Source of the DNA: Cellulophaga sp. Hel_I_12
Lineage (GTDB): Bacteria > Bacteroidota > Bacteroidia > Flavobacteriales > Flavobacteriaceae
Assembly (NCBI RefSeq): GCF_000799565.1
Contig: NZ_JUHB01000001.1
Coordinates: 2,421,501-2,485,500, forward strand
Direction of reading: 5' to 3'
DNA: 64,000 bases
The position numbers and the translations under genes were made by a program. Numbering within the stretch: the stretch's first letter is position 1; every line of letters begins with the position of its first letter. Positions 8,377-17,019 of the stretch are shown here, piece after piece. The notes beneath the pieces were generated by a model. The model saw only the letters and a list, made by a program, of their open reading frames with translations, had not been told where the DNA came from and made no database searches.

Positions 8377-8691
8377 ATGACAAAACTTGAAGAACTAACC
8401 GCTTTATTGGTTAATGAAATTGATGACTTTAAGAATGGTGTTGAAAACCTAGAGAAAATTAATGACCAAATAAAAGACACCAAGATCAAGATGGATTTAT
8501 CGGAATATAAAACCATGATTTATTCACACCAAAAAGAAATGGCATCTCACTTAAAAGCCATTGAACGCTTTGAAAATCGGTTTAACAATAAAATCATCCA
8601 AGCTAAAATTTATCCTACTTGGGCGGTGATAGTATTTATAGTTTGTATTGTAGTTACTGTAGTGCTAGCCTCCTATATGTTTTTGAAATAA
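8377..8691 (+). CDS. Small coiled-coil protein with C-terminal membrane anchor (DUF6730-like)
   Basis: A 104-residue protein: residues 1-75 are charged and helical, probably coiled coil (KNGVENLEKINDQIKDTKIK), followed by one strong membrane helix (WAVIVFIVCIVVTVVLASYMF) at the C-terminus. Such tail-anchored proteins regularly follow mobA in Bacteroidota mobilizable elements, and I recall them as a domain of unknown function. It starts 16 bp after the relaxase gene, so it is likely in the same operon. A role in mobilization, perhaps at the membrane, is inference only. Confidence 0.75.
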   Translation: MTKLEELTALLVNEIDDFKNGVENLEKINDQIKDTKIKMDLSEYKTMIYSHQKEMASHLKAIERFENRFNNKIIQAKIYPTWAVIVFIVCIVVTVVLASYMFLK

Positions 8692-9157
8692 TATATTATG
8701 TTGAAAGAAATTTCAGTAAACCATTTATAACTCCAATTTCTTTTTTAACTTTAAAGTCTCCTTAAAAATTATTTAATAATAGTCTCATGAGTCGCTTTAT
8801 TTATTAAAAAGAATGATACAATAAATGGTATTTACATGGTGGTAATTCTAGTAAAATATTTAATAAAACCCGTTGTGCATTATGATTTAAAATAAAAAAG
8901 TTGTTCGTCTTATTGAGAATCAGTAAATTGATTTAACTGCAAATCATTAATAATGAATAACTTAAATGCAAATCGCGAAAGAATTTGGAAGTATTAAAAA
9001 AACATCAAAGGATTAGCTTTTAGACCACCAAAGACACCAACCATCAAAAATACGTTCCGGCTATAACATAAGTGTGCGTTTCCTATTACCTATTAAAAAA
9101 ATATCTTTTACATATTTGGTACAATGAATCCATTTAAAAAAACAGAAATAAAACAGT
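8692..9157. other. Non-coding junction between mobilization module and cargo
   Basis: A 466-bp AT-rich stretch with no convincing gene, RNA or strong repeat. It separates the mob operon from the convergent sigma-factor gene, so it is where the backbone ends and the cargo begins. A fragment at about 8967-9017 (MQIAKEFGSIKKTSKD then stop) could be debris of a lost gene, but it is too short to name. Confidence 0.5.
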
Positions 9158-9703
9158 TTATAACTTTCCCTCCATTTTTTTACGGATGGTAGAAAACGCT
9201 ATGCTCATTTGATTTTCAACGGTTTTGATGGATACATTGAGATATTCTGCTATTTCAACATATGTAAGGCCATCTTTCTTACTTAATAAAAAGGTTTCTT
9301 TACATTTAGGAGGCAATTGTTCAATTTCATTTTCAACCAAAAGCATTAAACGATCCAACTCTGCATTTTTTTCTTCATATAGTGGATTGATGGTCTCAAA
9401 ATACTTTTTTTCCATTTTACTAATGGAAACTTCTTTTCTATATTGGTTTACAAATTCATTATAAACTGTTTTATATAGAAAACTTTTTAAAGAAAATCCT
9501 GGTTTTAGTTTACTGCGTTGTTCCCAGATTCTAATGAGCACATTCTGGACAATGTCTTCTCCTTTGAATCTGCTTCTAGAAAGCCCAAAAGCATAGTCGC
9601 ATAATGGTTTGTAGTAAGTTTTTACAAGAAGTGCATAAGCATCTTCATCACCTTTTTTTAGATGTTTAATAAATTTTCGGTTTGTGGGAAAAAAATTTTT
9701 CAA
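9158..9703 (-). CDS. ECF RNA polymerase sigma factor, FecI-like
   Basis: A 181-residue sigma-70 family protein of the Bacteroidota ECF type. Region 2 is visible at about 20-85 (DEDAYALLVKTYYKPLCDYAFGL ... EDIVQNVLIRIWEQ) and region 4 at about 120-175 (LPPKCKETFLLSKKDGLTYVEIAEYLNVSIKTVENQMS). Such sigmas direct transcription of SusC/SusD loci when their FecR anti-sigma senses substrate uptake. Unusually, it is divergent from fecR (112 bp between starts) rather than upstream in the same operon. It converges on the mobilization operon. The target promoter is presumably that of the susC gene at 11066. Confidence 0.9.
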   Translation of the reverse strand: MKNFFPTNRKFIKHLKKGDEDAYALLVKTYYKPLCDYAFGLSRSRFKGEDIVQNVLIRIWEQRSKLKPGFSLKSFLYKTVYNEFVNQYRKEVSISKMEKKYFETINPLYEEKNAELDRLMLLVENEIEQLPPKCKETFLLSKKDGLTYVEIAEYLNVSIKTVENQMSIAFSTIRKKMEGKL

Positions 9704-9815
9704 GGATGCAAGCGGAATTAAATTTTATGTAAACATATAATTTTTTTATTATTATTTAGGGGTAAAGCAGGTTGACTTACGTAATTGTAATGAACTAGAC
9801 GAAATTTTTTTTAAA

Positions 9816-10976
9816 ATGAACATTGAGCCCTTAATTATTAAATTTCTTTCCAATAATGCTTTTAGTATTTCAAAAGAAGAACTAAAGTATTTAGAGACTT
9901 GGATTGAAAACCCTGAAAACGAATCTACTTTTTTAGAGTATGTAAAAATAAATGCTTCCATAGAAAAACATCTGAATATCTATGATATAGAAAAGGCAGA
10001 GCTAAACATAAGAGACCAAATAAGACAAAAGAAGAATTTATTCTTTAGAAGAAAGGTTAAAAAAGTTATAACCTACACCGCTGCAGCATCCATTCTATTA
10101 ATGGTAGCACTAAGCATGTTTTTTAATAAAGGTAGTGATGCAGTCCATGCGAAGCCAATCATAGTAAACAATACCATTCCAATAGGTACCGATAAAGCAA
10201 CTTTAACTTTGGAAGATGGCTCGGAAATTGCCCTGAATAAAGGACAAGAATACAGAGCCGATGGTATCATAAGCAATGGGGAAGAACTGGTCTATGATTC
10301 AGAAGTAAAGTGCAAAGTTACCGCCTATAATACTTTAACCATCCCTAAAGGCGGGCAATTTCATGTCATTTTATCAGATAGCACAGAGGTTTGGCTAAAC
10401 TCTGATTCTCAAATAAAATACCCCGTGGTGTTTACCGATGGAAAAACAAGACAGGTAGAGTTGATTTACGGCGAAGCCTATTTTGATGTGTCCCCAAGTA
10501 CCAAACATAATGGTGCAACATTTAAAGTTCTTACAAAAGCGCAGGAAGTTGAAGTTTTGGGAACGGAGTTTAATATTAAAGCATATTCAGATGAAAATAG
10601 TATCTATACTACCTTAGTTGAAGGTATGGTCGCTGTTGATTTTGGTTTTGAGAAAGAAACATTGAGCCCCAATCAACAATCCATTTTAAATATTGATAAT
10701 AAAAAGGTAATTGTTGATTTTGTTGATGTATATAATGAAACCTCATGGAAAAACGGAATTTTTAGCTTTAAGGGCAAAGCATTAAAAGATATTATGAAAG
10801 TATTGTCCAGATGGTATGATACCGATTTTGTTTTTTCAAATAAAGATCTTGAAGAAGTTAAGTTTAATGGGGTATTAAGTAAAAATCAAAATATTGAAGA
10901 TATTCTATTAACCATAAAAAACACTAATTTTATTAATGCCTATGAGATACATAAAAATACAATCATTTTAAGATAA
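9816..10976 (+). CDS. FecR-family anti-sigma factor
   Basis: A 386-residue inner-membrane regulator. Layout: cytoplasmic sigma-binding part (1-75), one membrane helix at about 86-105 (VITYTAAASILLMVALSMFF), a periplasmic FecR domain (TLTIPKGGQFHVILSDSTEVWLN ... VELIYGEAYFDV ... VEVLGTEFNIKAY) and a C-terminal DUF4974-like domain (FKGKALKDIMKVLSRWYDTDFVF). It would hold the divergently encoded sigma inactive until the STN domain of the downstream SusC signals transport. It lies 89 bp before susC. Assignment is firm. Confidence 0.93.
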   Translation: MNIEPLIIKFLSNNAFSISKEELKYLETWIENPENESTFLEYVKINASIEKHLNIYDIEKAELNIRDQIRQKKNLFFRRKVKKVITYTAAASILLMVALSMFFNKGSDAVHAKPIIVNNTIPIGTDKATLTLEDGSEIALNKGQEYRADGIISNGEELVYDSEVKCKVTAYNTLTIPKGGQFHVILSDSTEVWLNSDSQIKYPVVFTDGKTRQVELIYGEAYFDVSPSTKHNGATFKVLTKAQEVEVLGTEFNIKAYSDENSIYTTLVEGMVAVDFGFEKETLSPNQQSILNIDNKKVIVDFVDVYNETSWKNGIFSFKGKALKDIMKVLSRWYDTDFVFSNKDLEEVKFNGVLSKNQNIEDILLTIKNTNFINAYEIHKNTIILR

Positions 10977-11065
10977 AAGGGAGCTGAGTTTACACCGTTC
11001 AAAGTATCACTTTCCCTCCCTTTTTCAAAGTCAATCAATCGTTTAATTAACTAATTCACAAATTT

Positions 11066-14000
11066 ATGAAAATTAAATTAACCAAAGTCCTTTTCTATTT
11101 TAGAAAAAAACTCTTAATCACTATCATGAGAACCTTTATTTTCTTGTTCTGTACGATAACTTTTGGCTTTTCGTCAGATAATATATTATCGCAAAACACG
11201 AAAATTGTAATAGACAATGATAAAACTGTGACTGTCGATGAAGTTTTTGACTTGATTCGAAATCAAACCGATTACACCTTTATCTATCAAGAAGATTTGT
11301 TTAAAAATGCACCAAAGGTACATCTCCAAAAAGGAGTGATCAAGGCCAATAAGTTGCTTGAAAAAAGTCTTGCTTTTGGGGATTTCAACTTTAGCCTGTC
11401 TGATAAAAACACAATCATTTTAGAGAAAACAGTCGAAGATATTGCCACCGTGGCCCAAAGGAAAATCAGTGGAATTACTTCAGACAACGACGGGTTGCCC
11501 CTGCCCGGTGTAAACGTTATTATTAAAGGAACAAATAAAGGTGTTATCAGTGATTTTGAAGGAAGTTATTCCATTGAGGTAGGCAACGAAGATGTTTTGG
11601 TTTTTTCATACCTTGGTTATGCCACCCAAGAAGTAAAAGTTGGCAACCTAGTAACCCTAAACATTGTCATGCAGCCCAATGCTGATGAGTTGAGCGAAGT
11701 AATTATTACTGCCATTGGAACAAAGATGCTCGTTGACGAATCCGGTTCTACAAGCTCTATTGTTAAAACCGAAGGTATTGTTAAATCAGGAGAGGCAGGA
11801 GTCATCAATGCCCTGGCAGGTAAAGCTTCCGGTGTCAGGATAGGAAAATCCAATGGAGACCCAGGATCTGGATCATCCATTCAAATACGAGGTGCTAACA
11901 CCATTCAAGGTGCCAGCCAACCTTTAATCATCTTGGACGGTATCCCGGTGAGCAACGACAATATAGGAGATGTAACCATCAGCCAACAATCCAGGTTGGA
12001 TGATATCAATTCCAAGGACATCGAATCGGTGCAGGTGTTAAAAGGGGCTTCGGCCGCAGCTCTATGGGGCTCTCGGGCCGCCAATGGCGTTATTGTCATT
12101 ACCACTAAAAATGGAAGTTTAGGAAAGAAACCTACCGTTCAATATTCATTTACACAATCGTTTGACGATATAAATGTAAGAACACCATTACAAAATAAAT
12201 TTGGCCAGGGACGGGACGGCGTTTGGCAGATCAGTAGAGCCGAATCTTGGGGAGACAAGATTGCCGATCGAGCCGGAGGTGCCGATGAAGTCAATGAAAC
12301 CGGCAGATATTTCCTTTCAAACACCACAGGAAATATATATTATCCCGTAACCACAAAAAACTCCAGAGAGACCTTTGTTGACAGTAATTACGATCAGGTT
12401 TTTCAAACCGGTGTGTATGCACAGCACAATATATCCATAAGTGGTGGAGGCGAAAAGGCGTCCTATTTTTTCAGTTACGAAAACCTTGTCCAAGAAGGGA
12501 TTATCAAAAATTTCGATTATAAACGCCAAAACCTACGCCTAAATACAAAAACACAACTTACCAAATGGTTAAGTTGGAGCAATAGAATATCCTATACCAA
12601 TACAGACTCCAACAGGATCAGACAAGCGGGAGAAGACACAAATGGTATTTTGCTGGGGCTTTTGCGAACATCTCCAGATTTTGATATTTCAGATTACAAA
12701 GGCACCTATGTGGCGGCCAATGGCGATGTGTTTCCAGACAGACAGCGATCGTACCGCGTACAGTTTGGGGAATCGGAAAACCCGGTTTACAACAACCCGT
12801 TATGGACTATAAATGAACAAAAATCACCCAATCAGGTCAATCGGTTTATTATCAACCCAGAACTGACAATCGATCCGGTCAATTGGCTAAAAGTCATTTT
12901 AAGGGGTGGTCTTGATTATTACTCAGATTCCAGAGGTTCCTTTTTCCCAGTAAGTTCAGCTAGTGGTGCAAGAAGTGCCGGTTTATGGACTCAATCGGAT
13001 ATTACAAGTCGGGAGCTTAATTTTGACGGTATTGCTATAGCGACACAAAATATTAATAAGGACGTAGAAGTAACGGCAACCTTAGGATTAAATTTTAATG
13101 ACAGGCAGCGATTTTCCAATACGAATACCATTAGCCCGTTTGCGGTAAATGCAAGTCTTCCAACACCCGATCTTAATCCGGACCAAGCAGCCTCATCCTG
13201 GAACAGGTTTATACAGAAAATACGTTCCAATAGAGGGTATGGTATTTTAGGGTTCAATTTGTTCGATCAACTATTCGTTAATGTTTCCGGGGCCATGGAA
13301 GCCTCTTCTACCATAAAAGGGAGTTTCTTTTACCCATCGGCAGATTTGGCTTGGCAGTTTAGCGATTTGATCGAATCGGAAACCTTAAGTTTTGGTAAGT
13401 TGCGATTTGCATGGGGGAAAGTTGGCGTACAACCGGCAGCCTATAAATTCAACACCTTGGCAACAACTGGTTTTTCAACCTTTGGGGGTAGTTTTTTGGT
13501 GGACTCCGAAAAAGGGAACTCAAATCTGAAACCCGAAATAAAAACCGAATGGGAAGTAGGAACAGATCTAAGGTTTTTTAACAACCGGATAAGTTTGGGT
13601 CTAACCTACTATAACAACGAAACAAAGGACATCCTTTTTGCCGTGAATACAAATCCTAGTTCCGGCTTTAGTACTAATTATACGAACGCTGCCACAATAG
13701 AAAACAAAGGGTTTGAAATTGACCTGAACGGCAAAATAATAGATAACCAAGACCTAAAGGTTTCACTAAATGCCAACTTCAATAATAATGAAAATAAAGT
13801 TGTGGATATTGCGGGGGCAGAAACTGTTGATATTGGGGGTACATCCAAAGCGGTAAAAGGCTATCCCATGAGTTCTTTCTGGTTGCCCGGAACGCTCCGT
13901 AACGATGATGGCAGTTTGGCACTGGATGCCAACGGATTCCCACAGTTGGATACCGACAGACGCGTTATTGGCGATCCCAATCCGGACTGGCGCGGTGGTT

Positions 14001-14554
14001 TGGGTATGGAACTAAAATGGAAAAATATTGATTTTAGCTTCCTGTTTGAGCACTCACAAGGTGGTGATTTCATCAATAGGACCAGGGTAGTACTAAATGG
14101 TTTTGGGATGTCAGAAGAAGTTGGGAACGAAGTAACACTTACCGAAGATTTAACCAATATTAATGGTACTGTTTTTACTGCAGGGACCACCGTGCGTGGC
14201 AATATACAAAATTTCGGTGGCGGTAATGTACTGCTTGACGAGCTGTACTATCGCGGTATTGGTGGCGGATTGGGCTTTAACAAGCTTAACGACCTTTACA
14301 TTGAAGATGCCACCTGGACCAAACTGCGAAACGTAACCCTGGGTTATACACTTAAAGGGCTTAAATTATCTTCAAAGCTCTCGCTCGAATCTTTAAGGAT
14401 TTCCGTTACCGGTAGAGATCTTATCCTCTGGACAGACCTGGTTGGGGTTGACCCCGAAACCAATAACTACGGGGTCAGTAATGCATTTGGGATGAATTAT
14501 TTCAATAATCCGGGGACCCGATCCATATTGTTTAATCTTCAAGCTAATTTTTAA
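11066..14554 (+). CDS. SusC/RagA-family TonB-dependent receptor with STN domain
   Basis: Outer-membrane active transporter, 1162 residues. In order: signal segment (TIMRTFIFLFCTITFGFSS, about 19-37); STN/secretin signalling domain (about 45-115: VTVDEVFDLIRNQTDYTFIY); carboxypeptidase-regulatory-like beta domain (about 135-205: SGITSDNDGLPLPGVNVIIK); TonB-box-like ELSEVIITAIG; plug domain (SSIQIRGANTIQGASQPLII, SusC signature); and a large beta-barrel ending in aromatic-rich SILFNLQANF. The STN domain means it can signal to the neighbouring FecR/FecI pair. The start is the first of two plausible ATGs (MKIKLTKV; the second is MRTFIFLF). It is followed 10 bp later by susD. Base composition looks richer in G+C than the flanking chromosome. 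Substrate cannot be read from sequence. Confidence 0.95.
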   Translation: MKIKLTKVLFYFRKKLLITIMRTFIFLFCTITFGFSSDNILSQNTKIVIDNDKTVTVDEVFDLIRNQTDYTFIYQEDLFKNAPKVHLQKGVIKANKLLEKSLAFGDFNFSLSDKNTIILEKTVEDIATVAQRKISGITSDNDGLPLPGVNVIIKGTNKGVISDFEGSYSIEVGNEDVLVFSYLGYATQEVKVGNLVTLNIVMQPNADELSEVIITAIGTKMLVDESGSTSSIVKTEGIVKSGEAGVINALAGKASGVRIGKSNGDPGSGSSIQIRGANTIQGASQPLIILDGIPVSNDNIGDVTISQQSRLDDINSKDIESVQVLKGASAAALWGSRAANGVIVITTKNGSLGKKPTVQYSFTQSFDDINVRTPLQNKFGQGRDGVWQISRAESWGDKIADRAGGADEVNETGRYFLSNTTGNIYYPVTTKNSRETFVDSNYDQVFQTGVYAQHNISISGGGEKASYFFSYENLVQEGIIKNFDYKRQNLRLNTKTQLTKWLSWSNRISYTNTDSNRIRQAGEDTNGILLGLLRTSPDFDISDYKGTYVAANGDVFPDRQRSYRVQFGESENPVYNNPLWTINEQKSPNQVNRFIINPELTIDPVNWLKVILRGGLDYYSDSRGSFFPVSSASGARSAGLWTQSDITSRELNFDGIAIATQNINKDVEVTATLGLNFNDRQRFSNTNTISPFAVNASLPTPDLNPDQAASSWNRFIQKIRSNRGYGILGFNLFDQLFVNVSGAMEASSTIKGSFFYPSADLAWQFSDLIESETLSFGKLRFAWGKVGVQPAAYKFNTLATTGFSTFGGSFLVDSEKGNSNLKPEIKTEWEVGTDLRFFNNRISLGLTYYNNETKDILFAVNTNPSSGFSTNYTNAATIENKGFEIDLNGKIIDNQDLKVSLNANFNNNENKVVDIAGAETVDIGGTSKAVKGYPMSSFWLPGTLRNDDGSLALDANGFPQLDTDRRVIGDPNPDWRGGLGMELKWKNIDFSFLFEHSQGGDFINRTRVVLNGFGMSEEVGNEVTLTEDLTNINGTVFTAGTTVRGNIQNFGGGNVLLDELYYRGIGGGLGFNKLNDLYIEDATWTKLRNVTLGYTLKGLKLSSKLSLESLRISVTGRDLILWTDLVGVDPETNNYGVSNAFGMNYFNNPGTRSILFNLQANF

Positions 14555-14564
14555 ACCTTAAATT

Positions 14565-15962
14565 ATGAAATCTATATATATAAAATACATATTTGTTTTT
14601 ACGACCTTGCTAATATTGGGTTGTGAAAGTATGGTTGATAATCTTAACGAAAACCCAAATCAGTTGACACTTGACGATGTCGATCCGGGACTCTTCCTTA
14701 ATGGGGCTGAATTATCCAATATTAATACACAATTGGGGGCCTATAGCAGAATGGCAGGTTACTATTCTGGACAATTAATTGGTTTTGAGCAAGTTGAACA
14801 AGAACGATTTTTATATAATGTTACAAATACAACGTTTGGTTGGGACGGCTATCAGAGTGTGATTACACCTATGCGAGAAATGCGTCGCAGAACAACCGAT
14901 AATCCATTTTATCAGGGCATTTCAAAAGTCATGGAAGCACATCTTATAGGAACGTATGCCTCACTTTTTGGAGACATTCCATATTCAGAAGCTGTAAGCG
15001 ATGTTGAAGAGCCCAAATTTGATGACCAACGTGCGGTTTTTGATGCCTTACAGATATTGCTTCAGGACGCCATTGATGATCTTGAAAGTGCAAGCGGAAG
15101 CGTTATCATAGAAGATTATATTTTTGATGGCAACCGGATAAAATGGCTGGAATCTGCATGGACCCTTAAAGCGCGTTACTATATGCACACCAAGCAGTAC
15201 GATTTGGCCTATACGGCTGCCCAAAATGGTATTTCTTCCAATGGGAACAGTATGATGTTTAACCCATTGGATATTCCCGGTGAAAACTCCACTAAAAATA
15301 AATTTTACATTGTGTTGTCCGGTACTCCTAACACAGGTACCGGAAATAGTTATTTGGTTCAATTATTGGATAATAGCAGTGGTATCTCGCGCAATAATGC
15401 CAAAACCGATGAAACCGCACGCTTGGGGTATTATACCATTGATCCAAGTAGCCCCAATGCCAATTTGGGCATTGCCAATGAACTGGAGCCACAACCACTC
15501 ATTACCTATCAGGAAAACCTCCTTATCCTTGCCGAAGCAGGAGCGCGTACGCAAAGTTTTGCAACGGGTTTAGGACATTTAAACCAACTGCGCACTTTTT
15601 TGAATACGGGGGCTTTTTTGAATACCAATTTTTCTTCAGAACCATTCACTTATGATGCCTACGTGGCTTCAGATTTTGATGCTGGTGGTATGGAAAACAT
15701 GGACAATATAGATCCAGACAGGGCATTGTTGAGAGAGATCATAGAAGAACGCTACGTTTCAGGGTTTACGACCTTTATGCCTTTTGATGATGCAAGACGG
15801 TTGAAAAAAAGTGATATGGACGTTGCGGTGCCGTTTCCTTTAAACGTGCCGACCGCAACCCAAAATGTGGAACGGTTTTTATATCCTGAAGACGAAATAC
15901 TCTCCAATTTAATGGCACCAGTTGATCCAGGGTTGTATTCGGTTACAGAAGTAAATCAATAA
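14565..15962 (+). CDS. SusD/RagB-family outer-membrane lipoprotein (SusD-like_2 type)
   Basis: A 465-residue substrate-binding lid for the SusC channel. It has a lipoprotein signal with lipobox LLILGCES (Cys 19) and the TPR-like helical segments typical of the family: YYSGQLIGFEQVEQ, MRRRTTDNPFYQGISKVMEA, ARYYMHTKQYDLAYTAAQNG and the C-terminal LLREIIEERYVSGF. The style is that of the SusD_2 branch often paired with STN-containing SusC proteins and with peptide or metallophore-like substrates rather than classic polysaccharides. No glycoside hydrolase or polysaccharide lyase is nearby, so this is not an ordinary polysaccharide locus. Confidence 0.92.
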   Translation: MKSIYIKYIFVFTTLLILGCESMVDNLNENPNQLTLDDVDPGLFLNGAELSNINTQLGAYSRMAGYYSGQLIGFEQVEQERFLYNVTNTTFGWDGYQSVITPMREMRRRTTDNPFYQGISKVMEAHLIGTYASLFGDIPYSEAVSDVEEPKFDDQRAVFDALQILLQDAIDDLESASGSVIIEDYIFDGNRIKWLESAWTLKARYYMHTKQYDLAYTAAQNGISSNGNSMMFNPLDIPGENSTKNKFYIVLSGTPNTGTGNSYLVQLLDNSSGISRNNAKTDETARLGYYTIDPSSPNANLGIANELEPQPLITYQENLLILAEAGARTQSFATGLGHLNQLRTFLNTGAFLNTNFSSEPFTYDAYVASDFDAGGMENMDNIDPDRALLREIIEERYVSGFTTFMPFDDARRLKKSDMDVAVPFPLNVPTATQNVERFLYPEDEILSNLMAPVDPGLYSVTEVNQ

Positions 15963-15980
15963 ATTCTTTTTATCTACAAT

Positions 15981-16010
15981 ACAGGCTTGGGTATTAAACC
16001 CTGGCCTGTT
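15981..16010 (+). terminator. Hairpin after susD, possible terminator
   Basis: ACAGGCTTGGGT and ACCCTGGCCTGT form an imperfect GC-rich stem (CAGG/CCTG and GGGT/ACCC pairs) 19 bp after the susD stop, followed by TTTAAACC. The T tract is short, so it may attenuate rather than fully end the susCD transcript. Confidence 0.45.
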
Positions 16011-16163
16011 TAAACCTAAATAAAAATAATTCCGCATAAACAGCAAAGTTAGCAAGGTATATGTAACGCCCTCACATGGGTGATATTAAATATTGAATAC
16101 AATAATGAGACATATAGACAAAACATAACCCATAAATATTTTACATAAATAAAATTAATAAGC

Positions 16164-16796
16164 ATGAAAAAATCAATCTTATCAGTTACCATTATTGGTC
16201 TAATGTTATTATTTGTTACCAATACTGGGTTTTCGCAGGAAACCACAAAAGAATTCAAGGTGATGGGTAATTGCAATGGTTGCAAAAAGCGCATAGAAAA
16301 AGCGGCATTAGGTGTTGATGGAGTTTCGTTGGCCGAATGGGACAAAGAAACTAAAATGATTAAGGTCACTATGGACGAACAGGTTAATATTGCCACAGTT
16401 GCAAGTGCTATTGAAGCCATTGGCCATGATACAGAATTTAATAAAGCTATTCAAACCGCTTACGATGACCTTCCAGGGTGTTGCCAATATGACAGGGAAG
16501 ATGCAAACACTACCGCTGCAAAAATTGTGAATACTTTTAGTTTTAAAGTATCTGGTAATTGTGGTATGTGCAAAAAACGGATAGAAAAGGCGGCAAAAAC
16601 CGTTTCAGGTATAGAAAGTGCAATATGGGACAAAGAGTCGAAAGTAATCACTGTTGAAACCTCCATAGGCACCATCGGTAAAAACGATGTTTCTAAAGCG
16701 ATAGCCATGGTTGGACACGATACCGAATTTGATAAAGCCGATCAAACAGCTTACGATGACCTTCCTGATTGTTGCCAATACGATAGAAATCAATAA
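16164..16796 (+). CDS. Exported tandem heavy-metal-associated (HMA) domain protein
   Basis: A 210-residue protein with a signal peptide (MKKSILSVTIIGLMLLFVTN, cleavage near GFSQE). It has two HMA ferredoxin-like repeats, each with a CxxC metal site: GNCNGCKKRIEKAA at about 36-49 and GNCGMCKKRIEKAA at about 131-144. Each repeat ends in a copy of HDTEF...TAYDDLP.CCQYDR, so the whole unit of about 90 residues has been duplicated, tail included. HMA domains bind copper, zinc or mercury-like soft metals; here the site would be periplasmic. It follows susD after a 200-bp gap. Its partner and metal are unknown. Single-unit versions are common in Flavobacteriia; the tandem form is less usual. Confidence 0.85.
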   Translation: MKKSILSVTIIGLMLLFVTNTGFSQETTKEFKVMGNCNGCKKRIEKAALGVDGVSLAEWDKETKMIKVTMDEQVNIATVASAIEAIGHDTEFNKAIQTAYDDLPGCCQYDREDANTTAAKIVNTFSFKVSGNCGMCKKRIEKAAKTVSGIESAIWDKESKVITVETSIGTIGKNDVSKAIAMVGHDTEFDKADQTAYDDLPDCCQYDRNQ

Positions 16797-16829
16797 ATTA
16801 ATAGATGGCCCTTGTTGTAATTGATTGTT

Positions 16830-16901
16830 TTGATGATAATTTTTAGTTCGAGTAATAGTCTTATATAATCGAGATATTATTGCGAACAAAATTATCATCA
16901 A
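16830..16901. repeat. Imperfect inverted repeat, about 27-bp arms
   Basis: The left arm at 16830-16857 (TTGATGATAATTTTTAGTTC...) and right arm at 16875-16901 (TATTATTGCGAACAAAATTA...) are nearly reverse complements with a 17-nt loop. It lies 30 bp after the HMA gene stop. It could be an RNA hairpin that ends or stabilises the transcript, or a remnant of a small inverted-repeat element. Confidence 0.6.
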
Positions 16902-17019
16902 GACTATAAAAGCATACCCTTATGTAAATAGGAATTAATGCAATGGCTGTTTTTATATAGTTAAAATGAATAATCTTTTAAAATTCAATCAATAATTAAA
17001 AATTAAATCGCCCAAAAAA

